Shown here in pieces: positions 1 to 8,444 of a stretch of DNA of 64,000 nucleotides. The notes under the pieces are model-generated. The model was given only the letters and a program-made list of their open reading frames with translations, did no database searches and was not told where the DNA came from. The DNA lies in NCBI GenBank assembly GCA_964498075.1, contig CAZCGA010000021.1, positions 3,997 to 67,996 on the forward strand, written 5' to 3'. This stretch comes from CAZCGA01 sp964498075 (GTDB lineage Bacteria > Desulfobacterota > Binatia > HRBIN30). Each line of letters starts with the position of its first letter. Position 1 is the stretch's first letter. Made by a program: the position numbers and the translations under genes.

Positions 1-380
1 TCATGCAGCGAGTGCAGGCGGCCGCTGAGGTCCGGCAAGGTGAAGTCCGGTGCCTCCAACGACGTACGCGTCGCGCTGCGCGCCACCGTGCTGGCGTCGA
101 GCGCCCACACGCTGCCGGTGTCGTCATGCACCAGCGCCTGCCCGCGCTGGCGCGCCAGGGCAGCCAAGTTCACGCGACCGTCGGCGCGGGTGAACTCGGC
201 TTCACGCCCCGGCGGAATCGGAATGCACAGCGAGCCACGGCAGAACCCGTCGCGCGTCAGCGTCCAGCCCGAGGCGTGCGCCAGCTCGGGCGCCGCGAGC
301 CAGAGGTCGTCGCCGGTCACCTGCGCATCGACTGAAGCGCTGGCGTCCTCAGTGAGCAAGGTAATCGTCGTGTCGGCCAT
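1..380 (-). CDS. Redoxin/TlpA-like protein, C-terminus cut off by window edge
   Basis: The reverse strand reads open from an ATG at 380 to the left window edge (126 residues visible). A strong GGAGG lies six bases upstream of the start. The first ~105 residues are a polar region I do not recognise. Residues 110-125 read APDFTLPDLSGRLHSL, the usual entry into an AhpC/TlpA redoxin fold ('APDF.L.D..G'), so the thioredoxin fold with its catalytic Cys should lie beyond the edge. There is no signal peptide, so a cytoplasmic thiol peroxidase or disulfide reductase is likely. It sits 44 bases downstream of the membrane protein ending at 425 and is probably the last visible gene of that minus-strand operon. 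Family assignment rests on one motif; peroxidase and reductase activity cannot be told apart here. Confidence 0.6.
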   Translation of the reverse strand, partial: MADTTITLLTEDASASVDAQVTGDDLWLAAPELAHASGWTLTRDGFCRGSLCIPIPPGREAEFTRADGRVNLAALARQRGQALVHDDTGSVWALDASTVARSATRTSLEAPDFTLPDLSGRLHSLH

Positions 381-424
381 GTCGGCCTCCTACACCGCTG
401 GTGCAAGCGCCGCAAGCGCGAGCC

Positions 425-1744
425 TTACTTCCTCGCCTTGATTGGTGCGACCGTGTCGACAGCGAACAGGAGCAGTAGCCACAGACCGAGCTGCAGTTGC
501 ACGGCGAACTGCAACGTGTGCCGGTCAACCCCCATCGCGTCACCATGCCACGTCAGCACCGCGACCGGATAGGTGAAGAGCAACAAGCTGAACGGCACTA
601 CCCACACTGGACTCAGCCCGTCTCGTCTGGCGACCAGCACGGCGAAGCCGATGATGACCGCACCGCCGAGATACAAGTAGCGCAAGTCCCGGCTGAACGT
701 GAACAGCCAGTCGATTGACTGCGGAAGCGGCGGCGAGAACGCCGGGGCCGCGTAGAAGTCCATACTTGGGCGCAGCAGTTGTCTAATGTGCCAGAGTGGT
801 TCGCCAAACAGCGTGAGTGGATGCGAAATCAGGAAGCCGGCGTACATCGCTCGGGCCCGATGGTGCATCCAGTCACGGAAGTCCGCCAGCGACGGATCCT
901 CAAAGAGCGCCCGATCCTCGCTGTTGGCCCACTTGCCGGCAAAGCTCAACAGGCGCGGCGAGACGGGCATACCGTGCTCACGAAAGTACGCTGTCCGCTC
1001 TGCATCGGGCAGGATCCGCTGCGCCATCACGTTCAGGAACGGGTACACCCAGCGCTGGCCTCGACTCGACGACACGTCGTTCGCCGCCCCGATCAGCGCG
1101 AACGTCACAGCGATGGCCAGACAGGGGCGCCCTGCGTGACCGGTCGCAACGGCGACTGCCAGCAATACGCTGAGCACGCAGAGGACGTAGGCATTCGGCT
1201 CACGAGCGCAGGCCCAGAGGAAGCCCGTGGCCACCACGACGAGCACCTTCGGCCACCGCCAGCTCCGCAGCAGCCTCAGCCACGAAGCAACGAACAAGAC
1301 CATCAACGAGAGCGCAACCGACTCACTGAGCAAGACGCGATCCCATGCCGTGACTTCCTTGCTGAGGCTGAACCCCAGCACGACTCCGAAGGCGACAGGC
1401 TTCAGCCAGCGCGACTGGATCATACTGGCAACGGCTCCTGCCAAGATGGCCCAGCTCACCAGCGCAAAGCCGCTCTGGAAGTCGGCGATCAGGGCGGGAT
1501 CCCGACCGAGCAGCTGGTAGACGAGCGGCACCACGAACGGCCGCTGGCCAGCCAGGAAGTGACCATCCCAAACCGGCAGGGTCGCCATTTGCATGTAGCC
1601 CACCGTGTCCGGGAAGCTCAGCGGCGCCACGGCGAAAGCGCGGAGCCGCAGGACCGCGTCGACGATCAACAGCGCGCCGTAACACGCGCATCGTGCTTGC
1701 GGGCCATGGACGGCCACCCGGAGTCGGTCGGTCCATTCTCTCAT
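425..1744 (-). CDS. Polytopic inner-membrane protein, GT-C-like, function unknown
   Basis: About 439 residues with roughly ten hydrophobic segments alternating with short Arg-rich loops. The segment near residues 45-75 (FPDTVGYMQMATLP) is an acidic first periplasmic loop resembling that of GT-C, polyprenyl-phosphate-dependent glycosyltransferases, but I cannot identify the family. The ATG at 1744 is preferred over the adjacent TTG at 1747; no strong Shine-Dalgarno is visible. It follows the MFS gene by about 40 bases and is probably co-transcribed with it. A role in envelope glycan or lipid modification is only inferred from topology. Confidence 0.6.
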   Translation of the reverse strand: MREWTDRLRVAVHGPQARCACYGALLIVDAVLRLRAFAVAPLSFPDTVGYMQMATLPVWDGHFLAGQRPFVVPLVYQLLGRDPALIADFQSGFALVSWAILAGAVASMIQSRWLKPVAFGVVLGFSLSKEVTAWDRVLLSESVALSLMVLFVASWLRLLRSWRWPKVLVVVATGFLWACAREPNAYVLCVLSVLLAVAVATGHAGRPCLAIAVTFALIGAANDVSSSRGQRWVYPFLNVMAQRILPDAERTAYFREHGMPVSPRLLSFAGKWANSEDRALFEDPSLADFRDWMHHRARAMYAGFLISHPLTLFGEPLWHIRQLLRPSMDFYAAPAFSPPLPQSIDWLFTFSRDLRYLYLGGAVIIGFAVLVARRDGLSPVWVVPFSLLLFTYPVAVLTWHGDAMGVDRHTLQFAVQLQLGLWLLLLFAVDTVAPIKARK

Positions 1745-1783
1745 CAATGAAGAAACACGAAGCGCTTCGAGTATGGCGACAGC

Positions 1784-3481
1784 TTAGTCCGGCTCGATCG
1801 CTTCCAGCTCGCGGCCGCTGGTTTCCGGCAGTAACAGCAGCAGAGGCGCCGTGGCGACCGGCGCAACGGTAAGCCAGGAAATGACCACTTCGGCTCCACC
1901 CAGGTAATCGCTGGCGCCGCCCACGATCGCCAACCCGAGCATCGCGCCGAGGATGCCCGCGTTGGTGATCCACGCCTTCGCAGTGGCGCGCAAGGCGGTG
2001 GGAAACAGCTCGGTCCCCAGCGCGTTGACGGCGATGGCCACGCCGGCTTCCAGAAAGACCAAGCCGGCAAACGACGGCAGCAGCCACGACGTACGGTAGA
2101 AGCCGATCACCGCACCCGCACCACCGAGCATCGCCAGCGCTCCCACCCTGCGGCGGCCGAACAGGTCGACGCCACGGCCGAACACGAACCACCCGAGAAA
2201 ACCGATGCCCCCGCCGGTCAGGATCGTGGTGCTCACCTGCGCGGGCGTCCACCCGAAGTTCTTGGTGGCGTGATACGACGCGAAGCCGAAGGCGCTGCCC
2301 CCGACCATCGCCGCCGCGCCCGCCACGACGATGAGCACGGCAAAGCGCAGCCGCAGACCGGTACGCAGCACGTCGAAAATTCCCGGCGCGCCGCGCGCGT
2401 CGTCATGCAAGCGCTGCCAGCGTTGCGTCTCCGGCAGCGCCCGCTGCAGATACGCAATGAGCAGCAACGGCAGGATGCCGATGAAGTACAGGCCACGCCA
2501 CCCGAGTGGGGTACGCTGCAGCAGCGGGAACAGCACCGCCGCAACGCCACCTCCCAAGGCCCCGAAGGCGCCGAGCAACCCTTGGCCGCGACCGCGCGCC
2601 TCGGCGGGAAACTCCTCGGCGATGACGACCTGCGCCAGCGCCAGCTCGGCAACCAGGAAGATGGTGGCTACGAGCTGAAAGACAATGAAGGTGGCCATGC
2701 CGCGCGACAGGCCCGTCGCCGCCGTGGCCAACGTGTACGCCAGCACGCTGACGATCAGCAGACGGCGGCGGCCGTAGCGGTCGGCGATGCGCCCCAGGAA
2801 GATCGACAGCAACGCACCGACGCGAATGAGCGACAGCGCGTAGCCCAGCTCACCCTCGGAGGCTCCCAGATCTTTGCCGATGTACGGGAGCGCCAACGAG
2901 ACGATGAACCGGTCGTAGCCCTCGAAGAGCGTCGCCGCGCCGAGCAGGAACAGCAGCGTGCGATGCCGGCTGGCCATGCCCGCGACCTCAATCGTCGCCG
3001 AGGGGACCGGCAGCCGATGTGCCGCCAGCAACGACACCCCGACGATCCCTACGAGGCCGAAGTTGACCCACTGCCAGAAGGTCCAGCGATGCAGCAAGGT
3101 CGCAACCGTGTCACTGCCGACCTTGGCGGCGCTGGCAATGATGGCCTGCTCGAGCGGATCGGTGGCGGTGGTCGAGATCAGCGAGACTCCAACCATGGCG
3201 ACGATCGCCACGACGCGCAGCCGGCCGCGCAACGAACCGGTACCTTGCCGCACCAACGCGACCACCGTGACGATCGCCGTCAAGAACCCCAGCGGCAGCA
3301 GCACGCTTTGCCGGAAGTTGCTCATCCCGGCGAACGCCGACGCAAACGCGTCCGGCGCCTCCGGGAGATGCGCCGCAGCCGACCGCCACAGGTGAAATCG
3401 CAAGACGATCATGCCGAGCAGCAGCAGGCTGCCCATGGCCACGGGCAGCAGATCGAGGAAGCGACCGCGTCGGGCGCGCAT
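1784..3481 (-). CDS. MFS transporter with extra N-terminal four-helix membrane domain
   Basis: 565 residues, longer than the usual 400-450 of the family. Residues ~170-565 are a typical sugar-porter-like MFS: the loop 2-3 signature GRIADRYGRRRLL, the glycine-rich stretch AFGALGGGVAAV and an equivalent FGRRRV motif in the second half are all visible. Residues 1-165 form about four hydrophobic helices with a conserved-looking TDPLEQAI and WTFWQWVNF; the pattern resembles the small DUF1772-type membrane domain, but that is inference. The start at 3481 is one base after the stop of the upstream hydrolase, so translation is probably coupled. Substrate unknown; export of the hydrolase's product or substrate is a guess from context. 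Confidence 0.85.
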   Translation of the reverse strand: MRARRGRFLDLLPVAMGSLLLLGMIVLRFHLWRSAAAHLPEAPDAFASAFAGMSNFRQSVLLPLGFLTAIVTVVALVRQGTGSLRGRLRVVAIVAMVGVSLISTTATDPLEQAIIASAAKVGSDTVATLLHRWTFWQWVNFGLVGIVGVSLLAAHRLPVPSATIEVAGMASRHRTLLFLLGAATLFEGYDRFIVSLALPYIGKDLGASEGELGYALSLIRVGALLSIFLGRIADRYGRRRLLIVSVLAYTLATAATGLSRGMATFIVFQLVATIFLVAELALAQVVIAEEFPAEARGRGQGLLGAFGALGGGVAAVLFPLLQRTPLGWRGLYFIGILPLLLIAYLQRALPETQRWQRLHDDARGAPGIFDVLRTGLRLRFAVLIVVAGAAAMVGGSAFGFASYHATKNFGWTPAQVSTTILTGGGIGFLGWFVFGRGVDLFGRRRVGALAMLGGAGAVIGFYRTSWLLPSFAGLVFLEAGVAIAVNALGTELFPTALRATAKAWITNAGILGAMLGLAIVGGASDYLGGAEVVISWLTVAPVATAPLLLLLPETSGRELEAIEPD

Positions 3482-3482
3482 C

Positions 3483-4799
3483 TCAACCCGCCGCCGCTGC
3501 GGCGCGCCGCACCTTCGCAGGCCGCACCTTCGCCGCCCGCCGCGGGGATTCCTTGGTACACACCTGCGCGATCTGCCGCATGATGTCGTAGACGTAGTAG
3601 AGCTGCAGGTAGACCAGCGGCTTGCCGCTGGTCATCAGCGCCGCCGCGACCTGGCGCTCCGGATCGGCCCAGCAGACGATGTTGGTGAAGCCGAGGTGGC
3701 CGAAGGCGTACTGGGTGTCGGGCCCGTACAGGCTGACAGTCTTCGCGCCCAGCATGAAGCCCATGCTGTAGCGGAACGGCAGGCCGAGCGTCAGGTCGAT
3801 CTCGAAATACGACTGCTCCGCGGTGGCGCGGCGAATCGTACGCGTCTCGAAGATGCGCACTCCGTCGAGCTCACCGCCGTTGAGCAGCAGCTGATAGAAA
3901 CGACTCATTTCCCCGGCGGTCGCTACCACGTTGCCCGACGGCATGATGCCGGCGAGGAAGCGGGGATCGTTGGACAGCGTCACCACGTCGCGGAAGTCCA
4001 CCCCGAGGGCGCGGTTGAGGATCGTCGAGAACGGCGGCAACTGCGGCGGACCGGTGAAGTAATTCAACGCCACCTTTTTCACGTCGCGACGCCGCACGCC
4101 GTAGCGCATCCAGCGGAAGCCGAGGGGTTGCAGGATCTCCTGCTCGAGCACCGTGCGGATGTCCTTGCCCATCACCCGCCGCACCACCTCGCCGAGAATG
4201 AAGCCGCCGGTGATCGCATGGTAGGCCAGCTGCCGTCCCGGCCGCCACACCGGCGCGGTTTCGCAGAGCAAGCGCACGATGCCGTCGGGATCCTGCAGGC
4301 GGTCGAGATCCATGAGCTCCGGCGGAAGGTTGGGCAGTCCGGCCCGATGCGTCAGCACGTGGCGGATGGTGATCCACTGCTTCTTGTCCGCGCCGAACTC
4401 GGGGATGTACTCGGCGATGCGGTCGTCGAGGTGGATGAGGTGCCGTTGATCCAGCAGGTGAATGACCATCGCCGTCACCGCCTTCGACGCCGAGAAGATG
4501 TTGAACGGCGTGTCCGGAGTCACCGCTACCTTACGCGCGTCCTCCGGGTCGTCGGGCCCGTTGCCGGCGGCGTGTCCGATGGCGCGGTCGATGATCACCT
4601 GCCCGCGCCGCCGGACACAGAGTTGAATGGCCGGGTGGATGCCGGTGGCATACAGCCGCCGCACGGCGTTCCAGATCCCTGCCACACCGGTCGGATCGAC
4701 GTCGGCGTCGCGCGGGTCGACTTCCGCCCCGGCACGGATCGCGGTCACCGCCTCCAGCGAGCTGGGAACGCGCGCAGTCCTGACGAACGGCAAGCGCAC
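3483..4799 (-). CDS. Class C beta-lactamase-like serine hydrolase
   Basis: 438 residues. The catalytic tetrad SASK lies at residues 103-106 within NIFSASKAVTA; a Tyr in the context YHAITGG near residue 196 fits the second motif (YxN-like) and FGHLGFTN near the C-terminus fits the HxG box. This is the penicillin-binding-protein/EstB fold used by esterases, transesterases and D-peptidases as well as beta-lactamases. No signal peptide is evident, so an intracellular esterase or peptidase is more likely than a periplasmic beta-lactamase. The GTG start at 4799 is fixed by an in-frame TAG three codons upstream and an AGAAGG ribosome site five bases before it. First gene of the minus-strand operon running to 380. 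Confidence 0.85.
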   Translation of the reverse strand: MRLPFVRTARVPSSLEAVTAIRAGAEVDPRDADVDPTGVAGIWNAVRRLYATGIHPAIQLCVRRRGQVIIDRAIGHAAGNGPDDPEDARKVAVTPDTPFNIFSASKAVTAMVIHLLDQRHLIHLDDRIAEYIPEFGADKKQWITIRHVLTHRAGLPNLPPELMDLDRLQDPDGIVRLLCETAPVWRPGRQLAYHAITGGFILGEVVRRVMGKDIRTVLEQEILQPLGFRWMRYGVRRRDVKKVALNYFTGPPQLPPFSTILNRALGVDFRDVVTLSNDPRFLAGIMPSGNVVATAGEMSRFYQLLLNGGELDGVRIFETRTIRRATAEQSYFEIDLTLGLPFRYSMGFMLGAKTVSLYGPDTQYAFGHLGFTNIVCWADPERQVAAALMTSGKPLVYLQLYYVYDIMRQIAQVCTKESPRRAAKVRPAKVRRAAAAAG

Positions 4800-4899
4800 A
4801 CCGGCCTTCTAGCGAATCTCCACGCGCGGCGCGACCGGCGTGTAGATTTTTCTTGAGCAATGCGCGCCGGGTTCGTATGATGCGCCGTGCCCCGATTGG

Positions 4900-4929
4900 T
4901 TGACATGAATCAAGCGCTTCCCCTATAAC
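4900..4929 (+). promoter_or_regulatory. Sigma70-type promoter for the YCF48/RND/DUF1329 operon
   Basis: A perfect -35 hexamer TTGACA at 4900-4905 and a -10 TATAAC at 4924-4929, 18 bases apart, point toward the gene starting at 4961. The predicted start of transcription is near 4936, giving a leader of about 25 bases. The -10 matches TATAAT at five of six positions. The 161-base gap also has to serve the divergent hydrolase operon. Confidence 0.6.
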
Positions 4930-4960
4930 CCGCCAGGTTTTACGCCAGCGAGCTCGACCA

Positions 4961-6016
4961 GTGAAGACCAGGCGCGCGCATGCAACGTGCACGGCGAGGT
5001 GGGTATCTCGCGCTCTGATTCCGGTGGCAGTGTGCGTGCTCTCCGTTTCCCCGGTAGCCGCGGCAGCGCCGAACGGCGCGCGGATCACCGACAACCTGTA
5101 CGGGACGCGCTTCGTCAATGCCGAAGACGGCTGGACGGTGGGGGCGTTCGGGACGATCTTCCGCACCCGTGACGGCGGGGCGACGTGGCGCCCGCAGATC
5201 TCGCATACCGTCGAGCATCTGTTCAGCGTCGACTTCGCCGACGTCGAGCACGGGTGGGTCGCCGGGCGCTCGGGTCTGGTTCTACACACCACCGACGGCG
5301 GCGAGACCTGGCAAGCGCAGCCCTCGGGCACGGATCGACACTTGTTCAAGATCAGCGCGCTCGATGCGCAGACGGCCTGGGTCGTCGGTGACTGGGGCAC
5401 GATCCTGGCCACCCACGACGGCGGCCAGACGTGGCAGAATCGCTCGCTCGAGCGCGACGTGATCCTCAACAGCCAGTCGTGGCCCGACGCGCAGCACGCC
5501 TGGGTGGTCGGCGAGGCTGGACTCATCCTGACGACGGGTGACGGTGGCCAGACCTGGACCGAACAAGCCAGCGGGGTGGAGAAGACACTGTTCGGCGTGT
5601 CCTTCCCGGACGCCCAGCATGGCTGGGCAGCCGGCCTCGACGGGATCATCCTGCGCACCACAGATGGCGGCCAGCACTGGGAAGCACAGCACGGCGACAC
5701 GCAGGTGGCCGCCTTGGAGCAAGTCGCTTTCAAGGATGCCGTCGACAACCCCACGCTCTTCGACATCGTCGTGATCGGGCCATTGGGGTACGCCGTGGGC
5801 GACAATGGGAGCGTGTTCTCCAGCACCGACGGCGGCGGGACGTGGCGCCGCAAGGAGGTTCCGGGCGAAGCCAATCTGCGTTGGATCCGGGCGGCGTCGC
5901 TGGTGAGCGGCACCCACGGACTGTTCGTCGGCGCCAACGGGCTCACCATCCAGGTGGCCGGCGAGCAGATGAAAGTGGCGGAGAGAGAGGAACATGCTGC
6001 CGAAGTGGCTCATTGA
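4961..6016 (+). CDS. YCF48/BNR-repeat beta-propeller protein, secreted
   Basis: 351 residues. A signal peptide is clear (Arg-rich start, hydrophobic LIPVAVCVLSVSP, likely cleavage after AAAA near residue 36). Six Asp-box motifs repeat every ~42-48 residues (DGGATW, DGGETW, DGGQTW twice, DGGQHW, DGGGTW), each preceded by a GWxVG-type strand, forming a YCF48/Hcf136-like propeller. In cyanobacteria this fold assists photosystem II assembly; in heterotrophs it is found beside RND exporters and DUF1329 proteins, as here. Start is GTG at 4961. The 3' end overlaps the RND gene by 23 bases, so the two are translationally linked. A periplasmic partner or chaperone role for the exporter is inferred from this conserved neighbourhood. 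Confidence 0.85.
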   Translation: MKTRRAHATCTARWVSRALIPVAVCVLSVSPVAAAAPNGARITDNLYGTRFVNAEDGWTVGAFGTIFRTRDGGATWRPQISHTVEHLFSVDFADVEHGWVAGRSGLVLHTTDGGETWQAQPSGTDRHLFKISALDAQTAWVVGDWGTILATHDGGQTWQNRSLERDVILNSQSWPDAQHAWVVGEAGLILTTGDGGQTWTEQASGVEKTLFGVSFPDAQHGWAAGLDGIILRTTDGGQHWEAQHGDTQVAALEQVAFKDAVDNPTLFDIVVIGPLGYAVGDNGSVFSSTDGGGTWRRKEVPGEANLRWIRAASLVSGTHGLFVGANGLTIQVAGEQMKVAEREEHAAEVAH

Positions 6017-8384
6017 ACGGTACCTGCACTTCCTGCTGCGCCGCCGAGTGCCGATCTCGATCGCCATCGGTATCGGGACGTTGTTCTTCGTCTGGTTGAC
6101 CGCGACCCGTCTGACGATCTTCACCAACTTCTTCGATCTCTATCCGCCGCGCCATCCGTACATCCAGGTGTATACCAAGTATCGCAGCATGTTCGGAACC
6201 TCGAACGTGCTGGTGATGGCGGTGGAGGTGACGCACGGCACCATCTTCGACGATCCCGCGATCGTCCAGAAGATCGATCGCATCACCCTCGAACTGCTGC
6301 ACGACATTCCCGGGGTCAACGGCGAGCAGGTCATCTCGATCACCCATCCCAAGCTCAAGACGACGCTGACCTCGGGCTCCGGGATCAAGGTCGTACCGCT
6401 CACCTACCCGCGCGTCCCGCAAGACAAGGAGGATCTCGAGTTCCTGCGCCAGAAGATCTACACCACCGAAGGCGTCCGCGGCCTGTTCGTGTCGGAGGAC
6501 GACAAGGCGACGCTGATCACCGCCGGATTCTGGGAAGAGTACTTCGACCTCGCCGGCATGTGGAGCAAGGTGCAGGAGATCGTCAAGCGCGAGGAAGCCG
6601 ACGGCAAGGTGAAGATCTACGTCGCCGGGCCGCCCGTCCTCTACGCCTACTTCATGGAAGCGCTGGCGAGCATGGGCTACGTGCTGGCCGCCACGGCCAT
6701 CGCCGTGATCGGCCTGCTGTGGTTCTACTTCCGCACGCTGCAAGGCGTGATCATCCCGGCCTTCTCCGGATTGATGAGCGCGATCTGGGGGCTGGGGTTC
6801 GCCGGCTTGTGCGGGTTCACGCTCGACCCGCTGGTGCTGGTGGTCTTCGTCTTGATCACCGCGCGCGCCCTCAGTCACTCCGTGCAGTCGATGGAGCGCT
6901 ACCACGAGGAGTACTTCCGTCTCCGCGACAAGCGCGAAGCCATCCTCAGCTCGTACGTCAGCCTGTACAGCCCGGCGATGGTGTCCATTGCCGCCGATGC
7001 CGCAGCGACCCTGACCATCGCTGTGGCCAGTATTCCGCTCATGCAGAAGCTTGCCTACGTGGCGGCGTTCTGGATCATCTCGATCTTTTTGAGCGTCGTC
7101 ACGTTGCACCCGATCATCTTGTCGTGGGTGCGGCCCCCGAAGCACGAGCAGAAGCCGGGCAGCCTGTCGAACACGATCTACAACGGCATCACGCGCGGGC
7201 TGATTGCGCTGGGGAGCGGGAGCTGGCGCTGGGTGGTCGTCGGAACGTTTGCGGTGGTGATGGCGTTCGGGCTGCACTACGGCCACAAGCTGAAGACCGG
7301 CGATGTCGAGCCGGGCGGGGCGCTGCTCTACGCCAATCACCCGTACAACGCGGCCTTCCGCAAGATGAACGAGAAGTTCGTCGGCGCCGCCAGCCTGGTC
7401 ATCATCGCGGAAGGCAAGAAGCCGGCCGCCGTGAAGGATGCGCACGTCCTCAACCAGCTCGACCTGTTCCAGCGCTACATGGAGCAGGGTGAAGGCGCGG
7501 GCGGCTCGCTGACCGCGACAACGCTGCTGAAGAAAATCTTCCGCACCTTCCGCGAAGGCGATCCGAAGTGGGAGATGCTGCCGACGCGCGACGACCACGT
7601 CGGCCAGCTCTTCTTCCTGCTCACCTCGGGCACCAGCCGCGGCGAGATGGATCGCTTCTTCAGCCCCGACTACACCAACTACACGATCACCGTCTTCTAC
7701 AAGAACTACAACAACGACGTCATTCACGGCGCCATCGAGCGCGCCAAGGCGTACATCGCGCAGGCGACGCGCGCCGACGACAGCGTGCGCTATCTGCTGG
7801 CGGGCGGGCTGTTCGGCATCCTGGCCGCGGCCAACGAGGAAGTGGAGTGGTCGTATCGGGTGAACGTGCCGCTCATCTTCCTGTCGGTGTTCATCCTCAG
7901 CTTCTTGACCTATCGCTCCGTGGTGGCGGCCTTGATCGTCATGATTCCGTCCTTGGTGGCGCAGCCGCTGTCGGAAGCCGTGATGTATCTCATGGGGATC
8001 GACTTCAACATCAACTCCCTGCCGGTCGCCGCCATCGGCATCGGCATCGGCATCGACTACGGTTACTACGTCCTCAGCCGGATCGTCGAGGAGTACGAGC
8101 TGACCCAGGACTTCGCCGCGGCGAACGTCCGGGCGATCGCCACGACCGGCAAGGCGATCATCTTCACCTGCACGACGCTGGTGGTCAGCGTCATGTTCTG
8201 GCTGTTCCATCCGCTGAAGTTCGAAGCGGAGATGGCCTTCTTGCTGATGATGCTGATGATCTTCCACGCCATCGGGGCGTTGGTGTTCATTCCGGCACTG
8301 GTCTCGCTGCTGCGGCCGCGCTTCGCGGTACAGCGCGCGACGCAGCGCATACAGTTGGCGGCGCAGGCCGGAGCGCGCGGCTAA
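5994..8384 (+). CDS. RND/MMPL-family exporter
   Basis: 796 residues with the two-fold RND architecture: one helix at 18-38, a large periplasmic loop to ~215, a bundle of five to six helices (~220-395), a second anchor helix (~405-425), a second periplasmic loop to ~620 and a final helix bundle rich in GIGIGIDYGYY (~675-690). This matches the MMPL/HpnN-like branch that moves hydrophobic lipids rather than the tripartite AcrB branch (about 1,000 residues). The ATG at 5994 follows a GAGAGAGAGG purine tract. The neighbours, a YCF48 propeller and DUF1329, form a recurrent trio often linked to acyl-CoA or sterol metabolism, consistent with the enoyl-CoA hydratase downstream. Substrate unknown. Confidence 0.9.
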   Translation: MLPKWLIERYLHFLLRRRVPISIAIGIGTLFFVWLTATRLTIFTNFFDLYPPRHPYIQVYTKYRSMFGTSNVLVMAVEVTHGTIFDDPAIVQKIDRITLELLHDIPGVNGEQVISITHPKLKTTLTSGSGIKVVPLTYPRVPQDKEDLEFLRQKIYTTEGVRGLFVSEDDKATLITAGFWEEYFDLAGMWSKVQEIVKREEADGKVKIYVAGPPVLYAYFMEALASMGYVLAATAIAVIGLLWFYFRTLQGVIIPAFSGLMSAIWGLGFAGLCGFTLDPLVLVVFVLITARALSHSVQSMERYHEEYFRLRDKREAILSSYVSLYSPAMVSIAADAAATLTIAVASIPLMQKLAYVAAFWIISIFLSVVTLHPIILSWVRPPKHEQKPGSLSNTIYNGITRGLIALGSGSWRWVVVGTFAVVMAFGLHYGHKLKTGDVEPGGALLYANHPYNAAFRKMNEKFVGAASLVIIAEGKKPAAVKDAHVLNQLDLFQRYMEQGEGAGGSLTATTLLKKIFRTFREGDPKWEMLPTRDDHVGQLFFLLTSGTSRGEMDRFFSPDYTNYTITVFYKNYNNDVIHGAIERAKAYIAQATRADDSVRYLLAGGLFGILAAANEEVEWSYRVNVPLIFLSVFILSFLTYRSVVAALIVMIPSLVAQPLSEAVMYLMGIDFNINSLPVAAIGIGIGIDYGYYVLSRIVEEYELTQDFAAANVRAIATTGKAIIFTCTTLVVSVMFWLFHPLKFEAEMAFLLMMLMIFHAIGALVFIPALVSLLRPRFAVQRATQRIQLAAQAGARG

Positions 8385-8444
8385 GACCAGACGCGGGGAG
8401 GCGCCCCTCACCACCGCGAACCGTTACGAATCGGGAGGCATGCG

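Noticed and set aside
5943..8414. 823-codon frame opposite the RND exporter
   Set aside because: Composition is His/Asp/Gln/Arg rich with no domain; the plus strand has a clear transporter. It is an antisense shadow in GC-rich DNA.
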